A stretch of 64,000 nucleotides of DNA, taken from contig JBASFL010000065.1 in NCBI GenBank assembly GCA_049653005.1, positions 1-64,000 of the forward strand, in the 5' to 3' direction. Positions 24,771-33,123 of this stretch are shown here, one piece after another. This DNA is from UBA2334 sp049653005. GTDB lineage: Bacteria > Pseudomonadota > Gammaproteobacteria > Burkholderiales > Burkholderiaceae_C. Made by a program: the position numbers and the translations under genes. Under the pieces are notes generated by a model that saw only the letters and a list, made by a program, of their open reading frames with translations, made no database searches and was not told the DNA's origin. Numbering within the stretch: position 1 is the first letter of the stretch; every line of letters starts with the position of its first letter.

Positions 24771-27002
24771 TCAGGCTTTCACGTCAAAGCGGTCCAGGTT
24801 CATCACCTTGGTCCAGGCTTTCACAAAGTCGCGCACGAATTTGCCGCCGTTGTCGGCCTGGGCGTACATCTCGGCAATGGCGCGCAGCTGCGAGTTGGAG
24901 CCAAACGCCAGGTCCACGCGGCTGGCCGTCCACTTCACAGTGCCGGTTTTGCGGTCGCGGCCCTCATAGGAGTTGTCGCCTGTGGGTTTCCACGCGGTGG
25001 ACATGTCCACCAGGTTCGTGAAAAAGTCTGAGGTCAACTGGCCGGGGCGCTGGGTGAACACACCCTTTTGGCTGCCGCCGTGGTTGGCACCCAATACGCG
25101 CAGGCCGCCCACCAACACCGCCATTTCAGGCGCGCTGAGCGTGAGCAACTGGGCCTTGTCCACCAGCATTTCTTCGGGCGACACGCGGTAGGCCTGTTTG
25201 CGCCAGTTGCGGAAACCATCGGCCTGCGGCTCCAGCACCGCGAACGACTCGGCATCGGTCTGCTCGGCCGTCGCGTCGGTGCGGCCGGGGGTGAAGGGCA
25301 CTTCCACCGTTTGACCGGCGGCCTTGGCAGCGGCTTCCACCCCGGCGTTGCCGGCCAGCACGATGAGGTCGGCCATGGACACCTGTTTGCCACCCGACCC
25401 GCCACCCTTGTGGGCTTCGTTGAAGCCGTTGCGGATCACGTCCAGCGTGGCCAACACGCGGGCCAACTGGGCGGGCTGGTTCACGTCCCAGTCTTTCTGG
25501 GGCGCGAGGCGGACGCGGGCACCGTTGGCGCCGCCGCGTTTGTCAGACCCCCGGAAGGTGGAGGCCGAGGCCCACGCGGTGGACACCAGCTCGCCCACCG
25601 ACAAACCGCTGGCCAGCACCTTGGCTTTGAGGTCGGCCACGTCGCGGGCATCGACCAGCTTGTGAGTGACCGGGGGCACGGGGTCTTGCCAGATGAGGTT
25701 TTCAGCGGGCACTTCGGGGCCCAGGTACAGGGCTTTGGGCCCCATGTCGCGGTGGGTCAGTTTGAACCAGGCGCGGGCGTAGGCATCGGCAAACTCGTCG
25801 GGGTGGGCCAGGAAGTGGCGCGAAATTTTTTCGTAGGCGGGGTCGAATTTCAGCGACAAATCGGCCGTGGTCATCATGGGGCGGTGCTTCACGCCGGGCA
25901 CATGGGCATCGGCAATCAGGTCTTCGTCGGCCACGTCTTTGGCCAGCCACTGGTGGGCGCCCGAGGGGCTTTTCACCAGTTCCCAGTCGTACTTGAACAG
26001 CACCTTGAAGTAGCCCATGTCCCAGGTGGTGGGGTTGGGTTTCCACGCGCCTTCAATGCCGCTGGTGGTGGTGTGCTCGCTGTGGCCCTTGCCCAGTTGG
26101 TTGATCCAGCCAAAACCCATGTTTTCCATGGGGCCTGCCTCGGGCTCCACGCCCACCAGCTTGGGGTCGCCCGCGCCATGGGCCTTGCCGAAGGTGTGGC
26201 CACCGGCCACCAGGGCCACGGTTTCGTAATCGTTCATGGCCATGCGGGCGAAGGTTTCGCGCACGTCGCGGCCACTGGCCACGGGGTCGGGGTTGCCGTC
26301 AGGTCCTTCGGGGTTGACGTAAATCAGGCCCATTTGCACGGCGGCCAAGGGGTTTTCCAGGTCGCGCTCGCCGCTGTAACGGCTGTTGGGCTTGTCGCTG
26401 GTGGCCAGCCATTCGTGCTCGGCTCCCCAGTAAATGTCTTCTTCTGGGGCCCAGATGTCGGCGCGGCCCCCGCCAAAGCCAAAGGTCTTGAAGCCCATGG
26501 TTTCCATGGCCACGTTGCCGGCCAGGATCATCAGGTCGGCCCAGGAAATGGCGTTGCCGTATTTTTGTTTGATGGGCCACAACAGGCGGCGGGCTTTGTC
26601 GAGGTTGCCGTTGTCGGGCCAGCTGTTGACCGGGGCAAACCGTTGGTTGCCGGTGCCCGCGCCGCCACGGCCGTCTGCCGTGCGGTAGGTGCCCGCGCTG
26701 TGCCAGGCCATGCGGATGAACAGGCCGCCGTAGTGGCCCCAGTCGGCGGGCCACCAGTCTTGGCTGTCGGTCATGAGGGCGGCCAGGTCGGCTTTCAGGG
26801 CCGGGTAGTCCAGCGTGCCAAAGGCGTGGGCGTAGTCAAAGCCGGGGTCCATGGGGTTGGACGCGGGCTGGTGCTGGTGCAGGATGGCCAGGTTCAGCGC
26901 GTTGGGCCACCAGTCGGCGTTGGACTGCGCGCCTTGCGTGGCACGTGCGCCACCGGCGGCGTGGAAGGGGCACTTGGCTTCGGTGTTGTGGGGGGCACTC
27001 AT
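24771..27002 (-). CDS. katG: Catalase-peroxidase
   Basis: This 743-residue KatG is a bifunctional haem catalase and peroxidase that removes hydrogen peroxide. The distal haem site is FIRMAWHSAGTYR. The cross-linked Met-Tyr-Trp triad is supported by that Trp, the Tyr of YVNPEGPDGNPDP and a Met further on. The proximal histidine lies in VALVAGGHTFGKAHGA. Both the N-terminal catalytic and the C-terminal non-haem peroxidase domains are present. The start ATG 27002 has AGGAGATAACC before it, and the gene ends at the terminator at 24681-24713. Confidence 0.97.
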   Translation of the reverse strand: MSAPHNTEAKCPFHAAGGARATQGAQSNADWWPNALNLAILHQHQPASNPMDPGFDYAHAFGTLDYPALKADLAALMTDSQDWWPADWGHYGGLFIRMAWHSAGTYRTADGRGGAGTGNQRFAPVNSWPDNGNLDKARRLLWPIKQKYGNAISWADLMILAGNVAMETMGFKTFGFGGGRADIWAPEEDIYWGAEHEWLATSDKPNSRYSGERDLENPLAAVQMGLIYVNPEGPDGNPDPVASGRDVRETFARMAMNDYETVALVAGGHTFGKAHGAGDPKLVGVEPEAGPMENMGFGWINQLGKGHSEHTTTSGIEGAWKPNPTTWDMGYFKVLFKYDWELVKSPSGAHQWLAKDVADEDLIADAHVPGVKHRPMMTTADLSLKFDPAYEKISRHFLAHPDEFADAYARAWFKLTHRDMGPKALYLGPEVPAENLIWQDPVPPVTHKLVDARDVADLKAKVLASGLSVGELVSTAWASASTFRGSDKRGGANGARVRLAPQKDWDVNQPAQLARVLATLDVIRNGFNEAHKGGGSGGKQVSMADLIVLAGNAGVEAAAKAAGQTVEVPFTPGRTDATAEQTDAESFAVLEPQADGFRNWRKQAYRVSPEEMLVDKAQLLTLSAPEMAVLVGGLRVLGANHGGSQKGVFTQRPGQLTSDFFTNLVDMSTAWKPTGDNSYEGRDRKTGTVKWTASRVDLAFGSNSQLRAIAEMYAQADNGGKFVRDFVKAWTKVMNLDRFDVKA

Positions 27003-27042
27003 GGTTATCTCCTGCTGTGATGGATGAGGGGGTTCCTGACGG

Positions 27043-27120
27043 TCAGAACGCCATGGCCAATGCCGCGAGCGCTTGCAGCCATCCGGTGGGGGAAGGGGTG
27101 GCACAGTCAACGGTTGTCAT
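27043..27120 (-). CDS. Possible 25-residue leader peptide upstream of katG
   Basis: ATG 27120 is preceded by CCGGAGACGACC, a convincing ribosome binding site. The frame encodes MTTVDCATPSPTGWLQALAALAMAF and stops 40 bases before the katG start, leaving room for katG's own site. The C-terminal half is hydrophobic. It could be a regulatory short ORF or a small membrane-associated peptide. I do not recognise a family, and the coding evidence is only the start context and clean spacing. Confidence 0.45.
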   Translation of the reverse strand: MTTVDCATPSPTGWLQALAALAMAF

Positions 27121-27183
27121 GGTCGTCTCCGGTTGCGTTGAGGAGCCCTGATGGTGCGCGGGTTCGGTGTTTCAGTCCAGGCA

Positions 27184-27203
27184 ATTGAATTGATGCATTC
27201 AAT
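27184..27203. promoter_or_regulatory. Palindromic operator candidate upstream of katG
   Basis: ATTGAAT, 6 bases, ATTCAAT is a perfect 7-bp inverted repeat in the AT-rich stretch about 65 bases before the short leader ORF. OxyR or a Fur-family regulator is expected for katG, but the sequence is not a clear match to the OxyR ATAG-N7-CTAT pattern. Confidence 0.35.
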
Positions 27204-27212
27204 AGTCAATGC

Positions 27213-28181
27213 CTAATTCAAAGGCGTCACCTCGTCGCCCGGCTGGGGCTGGCACCACGCGTCCAGCGGCGGGCCGCCACGGCGCAGCAGCACATGGCGT
27301 TCGGTGTGGCACAGCTCCAGGGTGTGGCTGGCGGGCCAGCGCTGTTGCACCCATGTGTGCAGGGCGGCGGGCATGCTGACCACAAACCGCCCGGCGGCCA
27401 CGTCGTCAGCGGGGTGGTCTGCCGTGTGGAACCACGGCAGCAGCGCCGCGCCCAGGGCAATGGGGGGCCAGTGGGCCTGCACCACGCTGGGCTGGTAGCC
27501 CTGGTGCCGCAATGCTTGCTGGGCGTGGGCACGGGCGTTGCCGGGGCCTGTGGTGTTGGCTTCAGTGTTGGGGCTGGGGCCCCAGGCGGTGGCCAGCAAC
27601 TCGGCCACCCATTGGTTGCAGTTTTGGTGCTGCAGGCCCCAGGCGTGCGCGTTGGCGCTGTAGCTGTGCCCCAGCAGTTGCAGGGCCAGGGTGTCATCCA
27701 GCGCGGCGTGCTCCAGCGGCGCGGCGGCTTCGGGCGGGGGCAACACCACCAGCAGGTGGCCCAGTGCGGGGTCGTGCGTGCCCATCACAAAGCGGGCCAG
27801 GCCTTCGTCAAACACGCGCGGGCGCTGTTCGTCGCACGCAAAGTAGAGCTGGCGCACCGACCACGGGGTTTGGGGGCTGGCCTTCAGGCTCAGCCCCGCG
27901 TGGGAATAGCGGTGGCCCAGGCGCTGCAAGGCCTGGCCCGAACGCGCCACCAGCGCCACGCGCTGGCCGCTGGCGCGGTGGGCGGCTTCCAGTTCGGTGC
28001 GCAGCACGGCGGCCACTTGCAGCAGCCGGTCTTGCACGGCGGCGGTGTGTTCGGCGGTGGGGGTGCACGCGGCCAGCGAGGCCGCTTGGGCGGGGGCGCA
28101 GGCCCACGCGGCCAGTGCTGTCAGGGTGGCAACCCCTGCCGTGGTCAGGCGCTGCCGCAAGGGGCGCAGCGGCTGGGCCAT
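27213..28181 (-). CDS. DUF2145 family exported protein
   Basis: The 322-residue protein has an N-terminal signal (about 15-35, ending PAQAASL) and DUF2145 blocks RYSHAGLSLK, WSVRQLYFACDE and QNCNQWVAEL, with a cysteine next to the Asn. The pattern of a histidine (YSHAG) and a cysteine resembles a papain/NlpC-like peptidase layout, but this is only a visual impression. It should be periplasmic. It follows the Ser-rich exported protein gene by 9 bases, so the two are an operon. Confidence 0.8.
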   Translation of the reverse strand: MAQPLRPLRQRLTTAGVATLTALAAWACAPAQAASLAACTPTAEHTAAVQDRLLQVAAVLRTELEAAHRASGQRVALVARSGQALQRLGHRYSHAGLSLKASPQTPWSVRQLYFACDEQRPRVFDEGLARFVMGTHDPALGHLLVVLPPPEAAAPLEHAALDDTLALQLLGHSYSANAHAWGLQHQNCNQWVAELLATAWGPSPNTEANTTGPGNARAHAQQALRHQGYQPSVVQAHWPPIALGAALLPWFHTADHPADDVAAGRFVVSMPAALHTWVQQRWPASHTLELCHTERHVLLRRGGPPLDAWCQPQPGDEVTPLN

Positions 28182-28190
28182 GTCAGCAGG

Positions 28191-28655
28191 TCAGCCGCCG
28201 ACGGCGTGGTTGCCCAATTCGCGGTGGCGCTCGTCGTCCAGCACCAGGAAGAACGGCTGGGCCTGGCCTTGTGCCGTGGGCTTGGCAAACGCCAGGCCGT
28301 AGGGGCGGTGTTGCGCCAGCACGGTGTGGCCCACGGCCAGTTGTTCACGCTCGGCGGTCACGCGGGGCAGGCGCAGCCACACGGGCGCGGCATCGGCCGC
28401 AGCGGTGTGCACGGTGGGCTGAAGCCGCAGCTGCAGCAGGTCGGGGCGGCCCGCCACATCGGCCACTTCTTGCACGGTGTAAGGGCCTTGGGCCACGCCA
28501 GTGGCGCGGGAAGAGCTGTTGCTGGAGGTGCCCAGCGAGTTGGACACACTGCCCGCCGAAGTGGACGCGGCGCTGGACGCCGACGACGTGCTGTCGGCCC
28601 AGGCGGCTGGGGTGGCCAGGGCGATGGCAAGCAGGTAAATGGGGCGCAGGGTCAT
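28191..28655 (-). CDS. Exported protein with Ser-rich segment, partner of DUF2145
   Basis: This 154-residue protein has a short signal peptide (LLAIALATPAAWA, ending about 19), then a low-complexity Ser/Thr/Ala stretch (about 22-50) and a compact C-terminal region (55-154) ending in FFLVLDDERHREL. No cysteine or catalytic motif is seen. It is immediately upstream of DUF2145 on the same strand, and the two often travel together as far as I recall. The function is unknown. The start is ATG 28655. Confidence 0.7.
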   Translation of the reverse strand: MTLRPIYLLAIALATPAAWADSTSSASSAASTSAGSVSNSLGTSSNSSSRATGVAQGPYTVQEVADVAGRPDLLQLRLQPTVHTAAADAAPVWLRLPRVTAEREQLAVGHTVLAQHRPYGLAFAKPTAQGQAQPFFLVLDDERHRELGNHAVGG

Positions 28656-28693
28656 GGTGTGATCGGTGTTGAAAGGAGAGGGAAGCATACCGT

Positions 28694-29758
28694 TCAGGAA
28701 GCAGGGGGCAGCGCCACATGGGGGGCGAACATGGCCACGGCCCGGGCCACATCGGGCACGAGGTGGATGGGCTTCAAGCGCACCTGCGGGTGAGCGGTGG
28801 CAAACACCCGAAACACTTCGTCCACAAAGCCTTGGCCCACCAACGCCACGCCTTCAAAGTCAAGCACCACGGTCTTGAATTGGGTGGCCCGCTCGACCAC
28901 CCATTTGCCTTGGGAGCGTGACGTGAGCTGGCTGCTGAGTTGTGCCAGGCGCACCGGCACTTCGGTGGTGTGGAATGCGTCGTCTCCCACCTCATCAGGG
29001 GTGAAATACCGGTTGTAAACGTCTTGGGCCGTGCGCGGTGTGTCCAGGGCCAGGTCCATGCGCACGGTGGTGCCTTGCTGCGTGTTTTTGAGGTGGCTGG
29101 TGGCGTCCACCCAATCAAACCGGCCCAGCGCGCGGCTGCCCGTGTGCAGGTCAAACGTCAGGCCGCGCGACTGTATGGCCATGCCGTCCAGCATGCGCGA
29201 CGACACAAACACCCCCATGCCCGAATGGCCGGTGGCTGCGGTGGTGAATTTGCCTTTGGCCAGTTCCAGAAGGGCCAGGCGGTCGTCAAACAGGTCCAGC
29301 GCCTGGGCAATCTGGCGGAAGATGCCCACCCCATCGTCCGCCACCAGCATTTGCATGCGTTCACCGTTGGCATGCGCCGCCAGCAGCAGGTGTTGGGCTT
29401 GTGAGTGGTCCAGCGCGTTGTTCAGCATCTCGGTAAACGCGATGTTGGCCAAGTTGACCACGGCGTCGGGCATGCCTTGCATGAGGGGGGCGACATGGGC
29501 TTCCCACACACCGAATTCCCCGCCGCTGCGCGACACCGCTTCGCGTGTGGTGTGAGCCAACCAGAAGCGGTTTTGGCCGGGGGTGTAGGTTTGTCGTGTG
29601 CCCGTGCCGTGGCGGGTCAGGTAGCCGGCGTCGGCCAATTTTTTGATGCGCCGCGACACCGCCACGCGCGACAGGCCGGTGCGCTCGGCAGCGGTGCTGG
29701 CCAGTTGGGTGGTGTCACGCGCGGTGGCCAGGATGATGGCATCTTGGTGGTCGAACAA
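28694..29758 (-). CDS. Winged-helix, HATPase and STAS-like (DUF4325) regulator
   Basis: The 354-residue protein has three parts. Residues 1-65 are a MarR/ArsR-like winged helix (LSRVAVSRRIKKLADAGYLTRHG). Residues 90-215 are a GHKL ATPase with N-box MLNNALDH, DDGVGIF and GHSGMGVF. Residues 265-350 are a STAS-like DUF4325 domain (KTVVLDFEGVALVGQGFVDEVF). No phosphoacceptor histidine is present. It resembles anti-sigma kinase and antagonist modules fused to a DNA-binding domain. The start is TTG at 29758, with AGAGG 8 bases upstream. Two TGTATC repeats (29760, 29793) could be autoregulatory sites. Confidence 0.8.
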   Translation of the reverse strand: MFDHQDAIILATARDTTQLASTAAERTGLSRVAVSRRIKKLADAGYLTRHGTGTRQTYTPGQNRFWLAHTTREAVSRSGGEFGVWEAHVAPLMQGMPDAVVNLANIAFTEMLNNALDHSQAQHLLLAAHANGERMQMLVADDGVGIFRQIAQALDLFDDRLALLELAKGKFTTAATGHSGMGVFVSSRMLDGMAIQSRGLTFDLHTGSRALGRFDWVDATSHLKNTQQGTTVRMDLALDTPRTAQDVYNRYFTPDEVGDDAFHTTEVPVRLAQLSSQLTSRSQGKWVVERATQFKTVVLDFEGVALVGQGFVDEVFRVFATAHPQVRLKPIHLVPDVARAVAMFAPHVALPPAS

Positions 29759-29822
29759 CTGTATCGCCTCTGTGTCGTTTGATTGAATTTATTGTATCTT
29801 TTGATGCTGCGCGGTGGTGCGT

Positions 29823-30437
29823 TTACAGGTCTTGCGCGTAGCGCGCCAGCATTTCTGCCTGCGTTTCGGCGGGAATGTCGCCGCCAATTTGGTCTTTCAT
29901 CATTTCGCCCATGGACGGCATCACATTGCGGTTCACCAGTGCGTCAGCGCTCCACAGCCGGGAGCGCATCAGCGCCTTGGCGCAGTGCAGGTAGGCGGCC
30001 TGCACCGTCACGCGTATCACCAGCTTGGGCGTGCGTTTGTCGTCGGTGCACAGGGCGATGTTGGGGGCGGCGGTGGTCAGCACGGCGGTGCCGTTCACGC
30101 GCAGGGTTTCGTCCACGCCGGGCAGCAGAAACAGCAGGCCGATGTGGCCGGTGGCCACGATGTTTTCCAGCGTGTCCAGCCGGTTGTTGCCCGGTGCGTC
30201 GGGTATGAGCAGGGTGTGGGCGTTGGGCACTTTCACAAACCCAGGTGCCCCGCCGCGTGGGGAGGCGTCCAGCAAGCCCGCGCCGCCGTTGGCCCCTGCG
30301 CTGGCCACCACCACCAGGGGCGACAGGCCAATGAACCGGGTGGCGTGCACGTCCAGCGACGGCATTTGTTTTTTCACCGACCGTTCGCGGGCGGGGGCGT
30401 ACAGGGCGCGCAAGTCTTGCAGGGTGGTGATGTGCAT
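29823..30437 (-). CDS. Pyridoxamine 5'-phosphate oxidase-like FMN flavoprotein
   Basis: This 204-residue protein belongs to the split-barrel FMN-binding group (MSMEG_1024-like). It contains KQMPSLDVHATRFI, LVVVASAGANGG, DASPRGGAPGFVKV and LLIPDAPGNNRLDTLENI, the last being the usual flavin-phosphate loop. Members reduce or bind varied small molecules, and the actual substrate is unknown. The start ATG 30437 removes an Arg/His-rich extension that overlaps the divergent SRAP gene. Confidence 0.85.
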   Translation of the reverse strand: MHITTLQDLRALYAPARERSVKKQMPSLDVHATRFIGLSPLVVVASAGANGGAGLLDASPRGGAPGFVKVPNAHTLLIPDAPGNNRLDTLENIVATGHIGLLFLLPGVDETLRVNGTAVLTTAAPNIALCTDDKRTPKLVIRVTVQAAYLHCAKALMRSRLWSADALVNRNVMPSMGEMMKDQIGGDIPAETQAEMLARYAQDL

Positions 30438-30477
30438 GGGGGCATTGTGACGGTGGCCGTGCGCTAGCATCGCCCGC

Positions 30478-31215
30478 ATGAGTTCCCACTACGAAAGCCT
30501 GTACCCCCTTGGTCTGTACCCGGAGGCCTTTGGTGTGCCCGAGCCTGCCATTGAGGTGGGGCGCGACGTGTGGCCCCGCAAGCCGGCGGTGTTCATCCGC
30601 CAGGTGCAGGCGCCCCAGCCTGCGCCTGTGGCGGGCGAGCCTGCCGATGCCGCCGCACCCGTCGAAGCCAAAGCCGTGCCGCACGAGCTGGTGGCCGGCC
30701 AGTTTGGGCTGGTGCCGCGTTGGGTGAAGTCGGCGTCAGACGCCAAGCTGCGCTCCACCAAGCTGGTGAACGCGCGCTCTGAAACAGTCACCACCTCCAA
30801 CAACTTTCGCGAGGCCTGGCTGGCCGGGCAGCGCTGCATCGTGCCGCTGAACGCGTTTTTTGAAGACGACCTGCGCAGCGGCAAGCCAGTGCCTACCCGC
30901 ATTGCCCGCGTGGACGGCAAGGCCATGGGTGTGGCCGGCCTGTGGGAACACTGGGAAAAAGACGGCGAAACCATCACCAGCTTCACGCTGCTGACGATCA
31001 ACGCCAACAGCCACGCGCTGCTGCACCGCTACGGCCAGCCCGGTGCGGAAAAACGCATGCTGGCGGTGCTGAGCGAAGGCACCTACGACGCCTGGCTGAG
31101 CGCCCGCCCCGAAAAAGCCCGCGAGTTCATGCGCGCCTACCCTGCCAACTGGCTGTTGGCCAACCCGGTGGAAACCAAAAAGCCCAAAGTGCCCGCCGCC
31201 CTCAAAGGCTTGTGA
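30478..31215 (+). CDS. SRAP-family (YedK/HMCES-like) protein lacking catalytic Cys2
   Basis: This 245-residue SOS response-associated peptidase family protein has LVPRWVK, KLVNARSETV (the conserved Asn), CIVPLNAFFEDD and LLTINANSHALLHR. In characterised members residue 2 is a cysteine that becomes the N-terminus and cross-links to abasic sites in single-stranded DNA. Here the codons after ATG are AGT TCC, so residue 2 is serine. Other signature positions are retained. The start is firm, because the conserved HYES segment follows immediately. It may be inactive for cross-linking. Confidence 0.85.
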   Translation: MSSHYESLYPLGLYPEAFGVPEPAIEVGRDVWPRKPAVFIRQVQAPQPAPVAGEPADAAAPVEAKAVPHELVAGQFGLVPRWVKSASDAKLRSTKLVNARSETVTTSNNFREAWLAGQRCIVPLNAFFEDDLRSGKPVPTRIARVDGKAMGVAGLWEHWEKDGETITSFTLLTINANSHALLHRYGQPGAEKRMLAVLSEGTYDAWLSARPEKAREFMRAYPANWLLANPVETKKPKVPAALKGL

Positions 31216-31257
31216 AGGGGCTGTGAAGGCGAGGGCTGCCGGGCGCAGCCGCGCGTT

Positions 31258-32019
31258 TCAGCCCGCCGGAATGTCGGGCTCGACCAGCAGCGCCAGCAAC
31301 TGCAACGACTCTTGCCAGCCCAGGTAGCAGGCCTCGGTGGGAATCATGGCCGGTATGCCTTCTTGCACGGCGGTCAGTTCGGTGCCCACCCCCACGGCTT
31401 TCAGCGTGAGGGTGGTGCGCATGGCACCGGGCAGGTTGGGGTCGTCAAAGCGGTCGGTTTTGACGATGCGCTCGTTGGGCACCAGCTCCAGGTAGTCGCC
31501 GCCAAAGGCGTGGGTTTGCCCGTTGCCCAGGTTGGTGAACTGCATGCGGTAGCTGCCGCCCGTGCGTGCGTCCAGGTGCAGCACGCGGCCGGTGAAGCCG
31601 TGCGGGGGCAGCCATTTGCACAGCGCGTCGGCGTCCAGCAAGGCGCGGTAAATGTGCTCGGGTGGGGCGCGCAGCACGCGGTGCAGGGTGACGGTGCCGG
31701 TGGTCATGGGGATGACCCGCACCGCGAATGTGGCTTGCCCGTGTGCCCAGGTCAACAGCCGGTCGATGTTGGGGTGTTTGCCGGGGTGGGCTTGCGCGTC
31801 GGCCGTGTGCTCGGCGTACCACTCCAGCCCCAGCTTGGCCGCGGCGGGTGTGATGTGCCCGACGTACAGCGCGCCCAGCGCGTGGTACACGGCCAACGAG
31901 CCGCCTTGGCCCGGCTTGTTTTCAATGGTGGCCAGCACCTGGCCCTGGCCATCGCGCAATTCAAGGGCGGCCAAGTGGGCCACGGTGGGCAGTTGTTTCA
32001 GTCGGTCGGCAAAGTTCAT
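31258..32019 (-). CDS. DUF2322-SRPBCC fusion protein
   Basis: In this 253-residue protein, residues 1-102 match DUF2322 (MNFADRLKQLPTVAHLAAL, ENKPGQGGSLAVYHAL, AEHTADAQAHPGKHPNIDRLL), which normally stands alone at about 100-110 residues. From 104 (MTTGTVTLHRVLRAPPEHIYRAL) the rest is an AHSA1/SRPBCC ligand-binding domain. The internal Met at the junction suggests that two adjacent genes fused through loss of a stop. A dispersed repeat copy lies just before ATG 32019. The function is unknown. Confidence 0.8.
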   Translation of the reverse strand: MNFADRLKQLPTVAHLAALELRDGQGQVLATIENKPGQGGSLAVYHALGALYVGHITPAAAKLGLEWYAEHTADAQAHPGKHPNIDRLLTWAHGQATFAVRVIPMTTGTVTLHRVLRAPPEHIYRALLDADALCKWLPPHGFTGRVLHLDARTGGSYRMQFTNLGNGQTHAFGGDYLELVPNERIVKTDRFDDPNLPGAMRTTLTLKAVGVGTELTAVQEGIPAMIPTEACYLGWQESLQLLALLVEPDIPAG

Positions 32020-32023
32020 GGGT

Positions 32024-32052
32024 GTAGCAAAAAAGTGAATACAGACAAGCGC
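32024..32052 (-). repeat. Dispersed repeat, copy 4 (leader of DUF2322 fusion)
   Basis: On the minus strand: GCGCTT, 17 bases, TGCTAC. It ends 4 bases before the start codon at 32019, so it covers the position of the ribosome binding site. Confidence 0.7.
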
Positions 32053-32090
32053 TGGGTGCCAAAAAGGCTTGAAATTGGGGTGGCGTGCCC

Positions 32091-32708
32091 TCAGGTGGAT
32101 TCTGCGGCCGCCCGCGCCAGCCACTGCGGCACCTGCGCGCGTGTGCAGCGCTGCAACTGCACCAGCTGCGCGTGGCTGGGCCGGTGCAGGCTGTGGTCGC
32201 GGCGCAGCATGCCCAGCATGTGGCGCAGCAGCTCGGCGGTCATTTCGGCGTCGGCCAGGGCGCGGTGGGCGCGGCCGGTAGCGGGCAAACCCAGGTGCTG
32301 CACCAGCGCCCCCAGCTTGTGGCTGGGCGCGTGGGGGTACAGGCGGCGCGACAGCAGCACCGTGCAGGCAAACGGGTGCTGCGCGTCCAGCCCCACCCGG
32401 GCCAGCTCGGCCTGCCAGAACTTGCGGTCAAACGACGCGTTGTGCGCCACCATGGGGCAGCCGTCCACAAACCGCGCCGCGTCGGCCATGACCTGCGCCA
32501 CCGGCGGGGCCGCGCCCACCATGGCGTTGGTGATGCCGGTCAGCCCGGTGATGAACGGCGGTATGTACACGCCCGGGTTCATCAGGCTTTGAAACCGGTC
32601 CACCACCCGCCCGTTGTCGGTGAGCACGATGGCCACCTCGGTGGGCCGCGCCCCCGCCTCGGGCGACATGCCGGTGGTTTCGAAGTCGATGATGGCGATG
32701 GGGGTCAT
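32091..32708 (-). CDS. DnaQ-like DEDDh 3'-5' exonuclease
   Basis: The product has 205 residues. The exonuclease motifs are IIDFETTGM (ExoI, D8 and E10), PMVAHNASFDRKF (ExoII) and HRALADAEMTAEL (ExoIII with its His). This is the fold of DNA polymerase III epsilon and of stand-alone proofreading or RNA-trimming nucleases. There is no BRCT or polymerase domain. The C-terminal 40 residues are extra and basic. It may act in DNA repair or RNA turnover. The adjacent GIY-YIG-like gene is on the same strand 33 bases upstream. Confidence 0.9.
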   Translation of the reverse strand: MTPIAIIDFETTGMSPEAGARPTEVAIVLTDNGRVVDRFQSLMNPGVYIPPFITGLTGITNAMVGAAPPVAQVMADAARFVDGCPMVAHNASFDRKFWQAELARVGLDAQHPFACTVLLSRRLYPHAPSHKLGALVQHLGLPATGRAHRALADAEMTAELLRHMLGMLRRDHSLHRPSHAQLVQLQRCTRAQVPQWLARAAAEST

Positions 32709-32741
32709 GGGCGTAGGTGGGGTGAGTGGGGGCGGGCCGGG

Positions 32742-33074
32742 TCAAGCCTGCCACACCCCAAAACCTGCCGAGCGCAAGTCAATGCCTACTTCCACCTCGC
32801 GTTCTTGCGCGGTTTTGTAGGGCATGGGGTTGAAGCCTTCGTAAAGGTCTGGCAGCAGGCGCAGGCCGTACTTTTGCACATAGGCGTTGGCCTGAATGCC
32901 CGCCTTGTGTTTGTCGAACCGCACATCGGGGTCAAGCCCCGTCATGCCCACGTAAACGCAGGGTTTGCCGTCCACATAACCAGGGTTGCACCGGCGGAAC
33001 TTGGGCTCTTGCAGCACGTCGGGGTGCAACTCAATCACGTAGACGTGGTGGTGGTGGTGGGCGCGGCGGGGCAT
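32742..33074 (-). CDS. Small GIY-YIG-like protein
   Basis: In this 110-residue protein, VYVIEL near residue 11 and CVYVGMTGLDPDVRFDKHKAG near 39-59 recall the GIY and YIG strands and the catalytic arginine of GIY-YIG nucleases. The downstream glutamate could be in AQEREVEVGID. The 27-residue insertion between the two strands is longer than usual. A run of five histidines follows the start. Assignment is by motif only, and it could be a non-catalytic relative. Confidence 0.55.
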   Translation of the reverse strand: MPRRAHHHHHVYVIELHPDVLQEPKFRRCNPGYVDGKPCVYVGMTGLDPDVRFDKHKAGIQANAYVQKYGLRLLPDLYEGFNPMPYKTAQEREVEVGIDLRSAGFGVWQA

Positions 33075-33123
33075 GGGGGGGTTGTGTGCAAAGGCGCTGG
33101 GCGTGCCGTTCCGGGCACACAGC

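Noticed and set aside
25068..27020. A 650-codon open frame on the plus strand opposite katG
   Set aside because: It is Gly/Val/His-rich without domain motifs. Long antisense frames are expected in GC-rich genes, and katG explains the region.
27184..27203. OxyR operator before katG
   Set aside because: The palindrome ATTGAAT-N6-ATTCAAT does not fit the ATAG-N7-CTAT pattern, so I list it only as an unassigned operator candidate.
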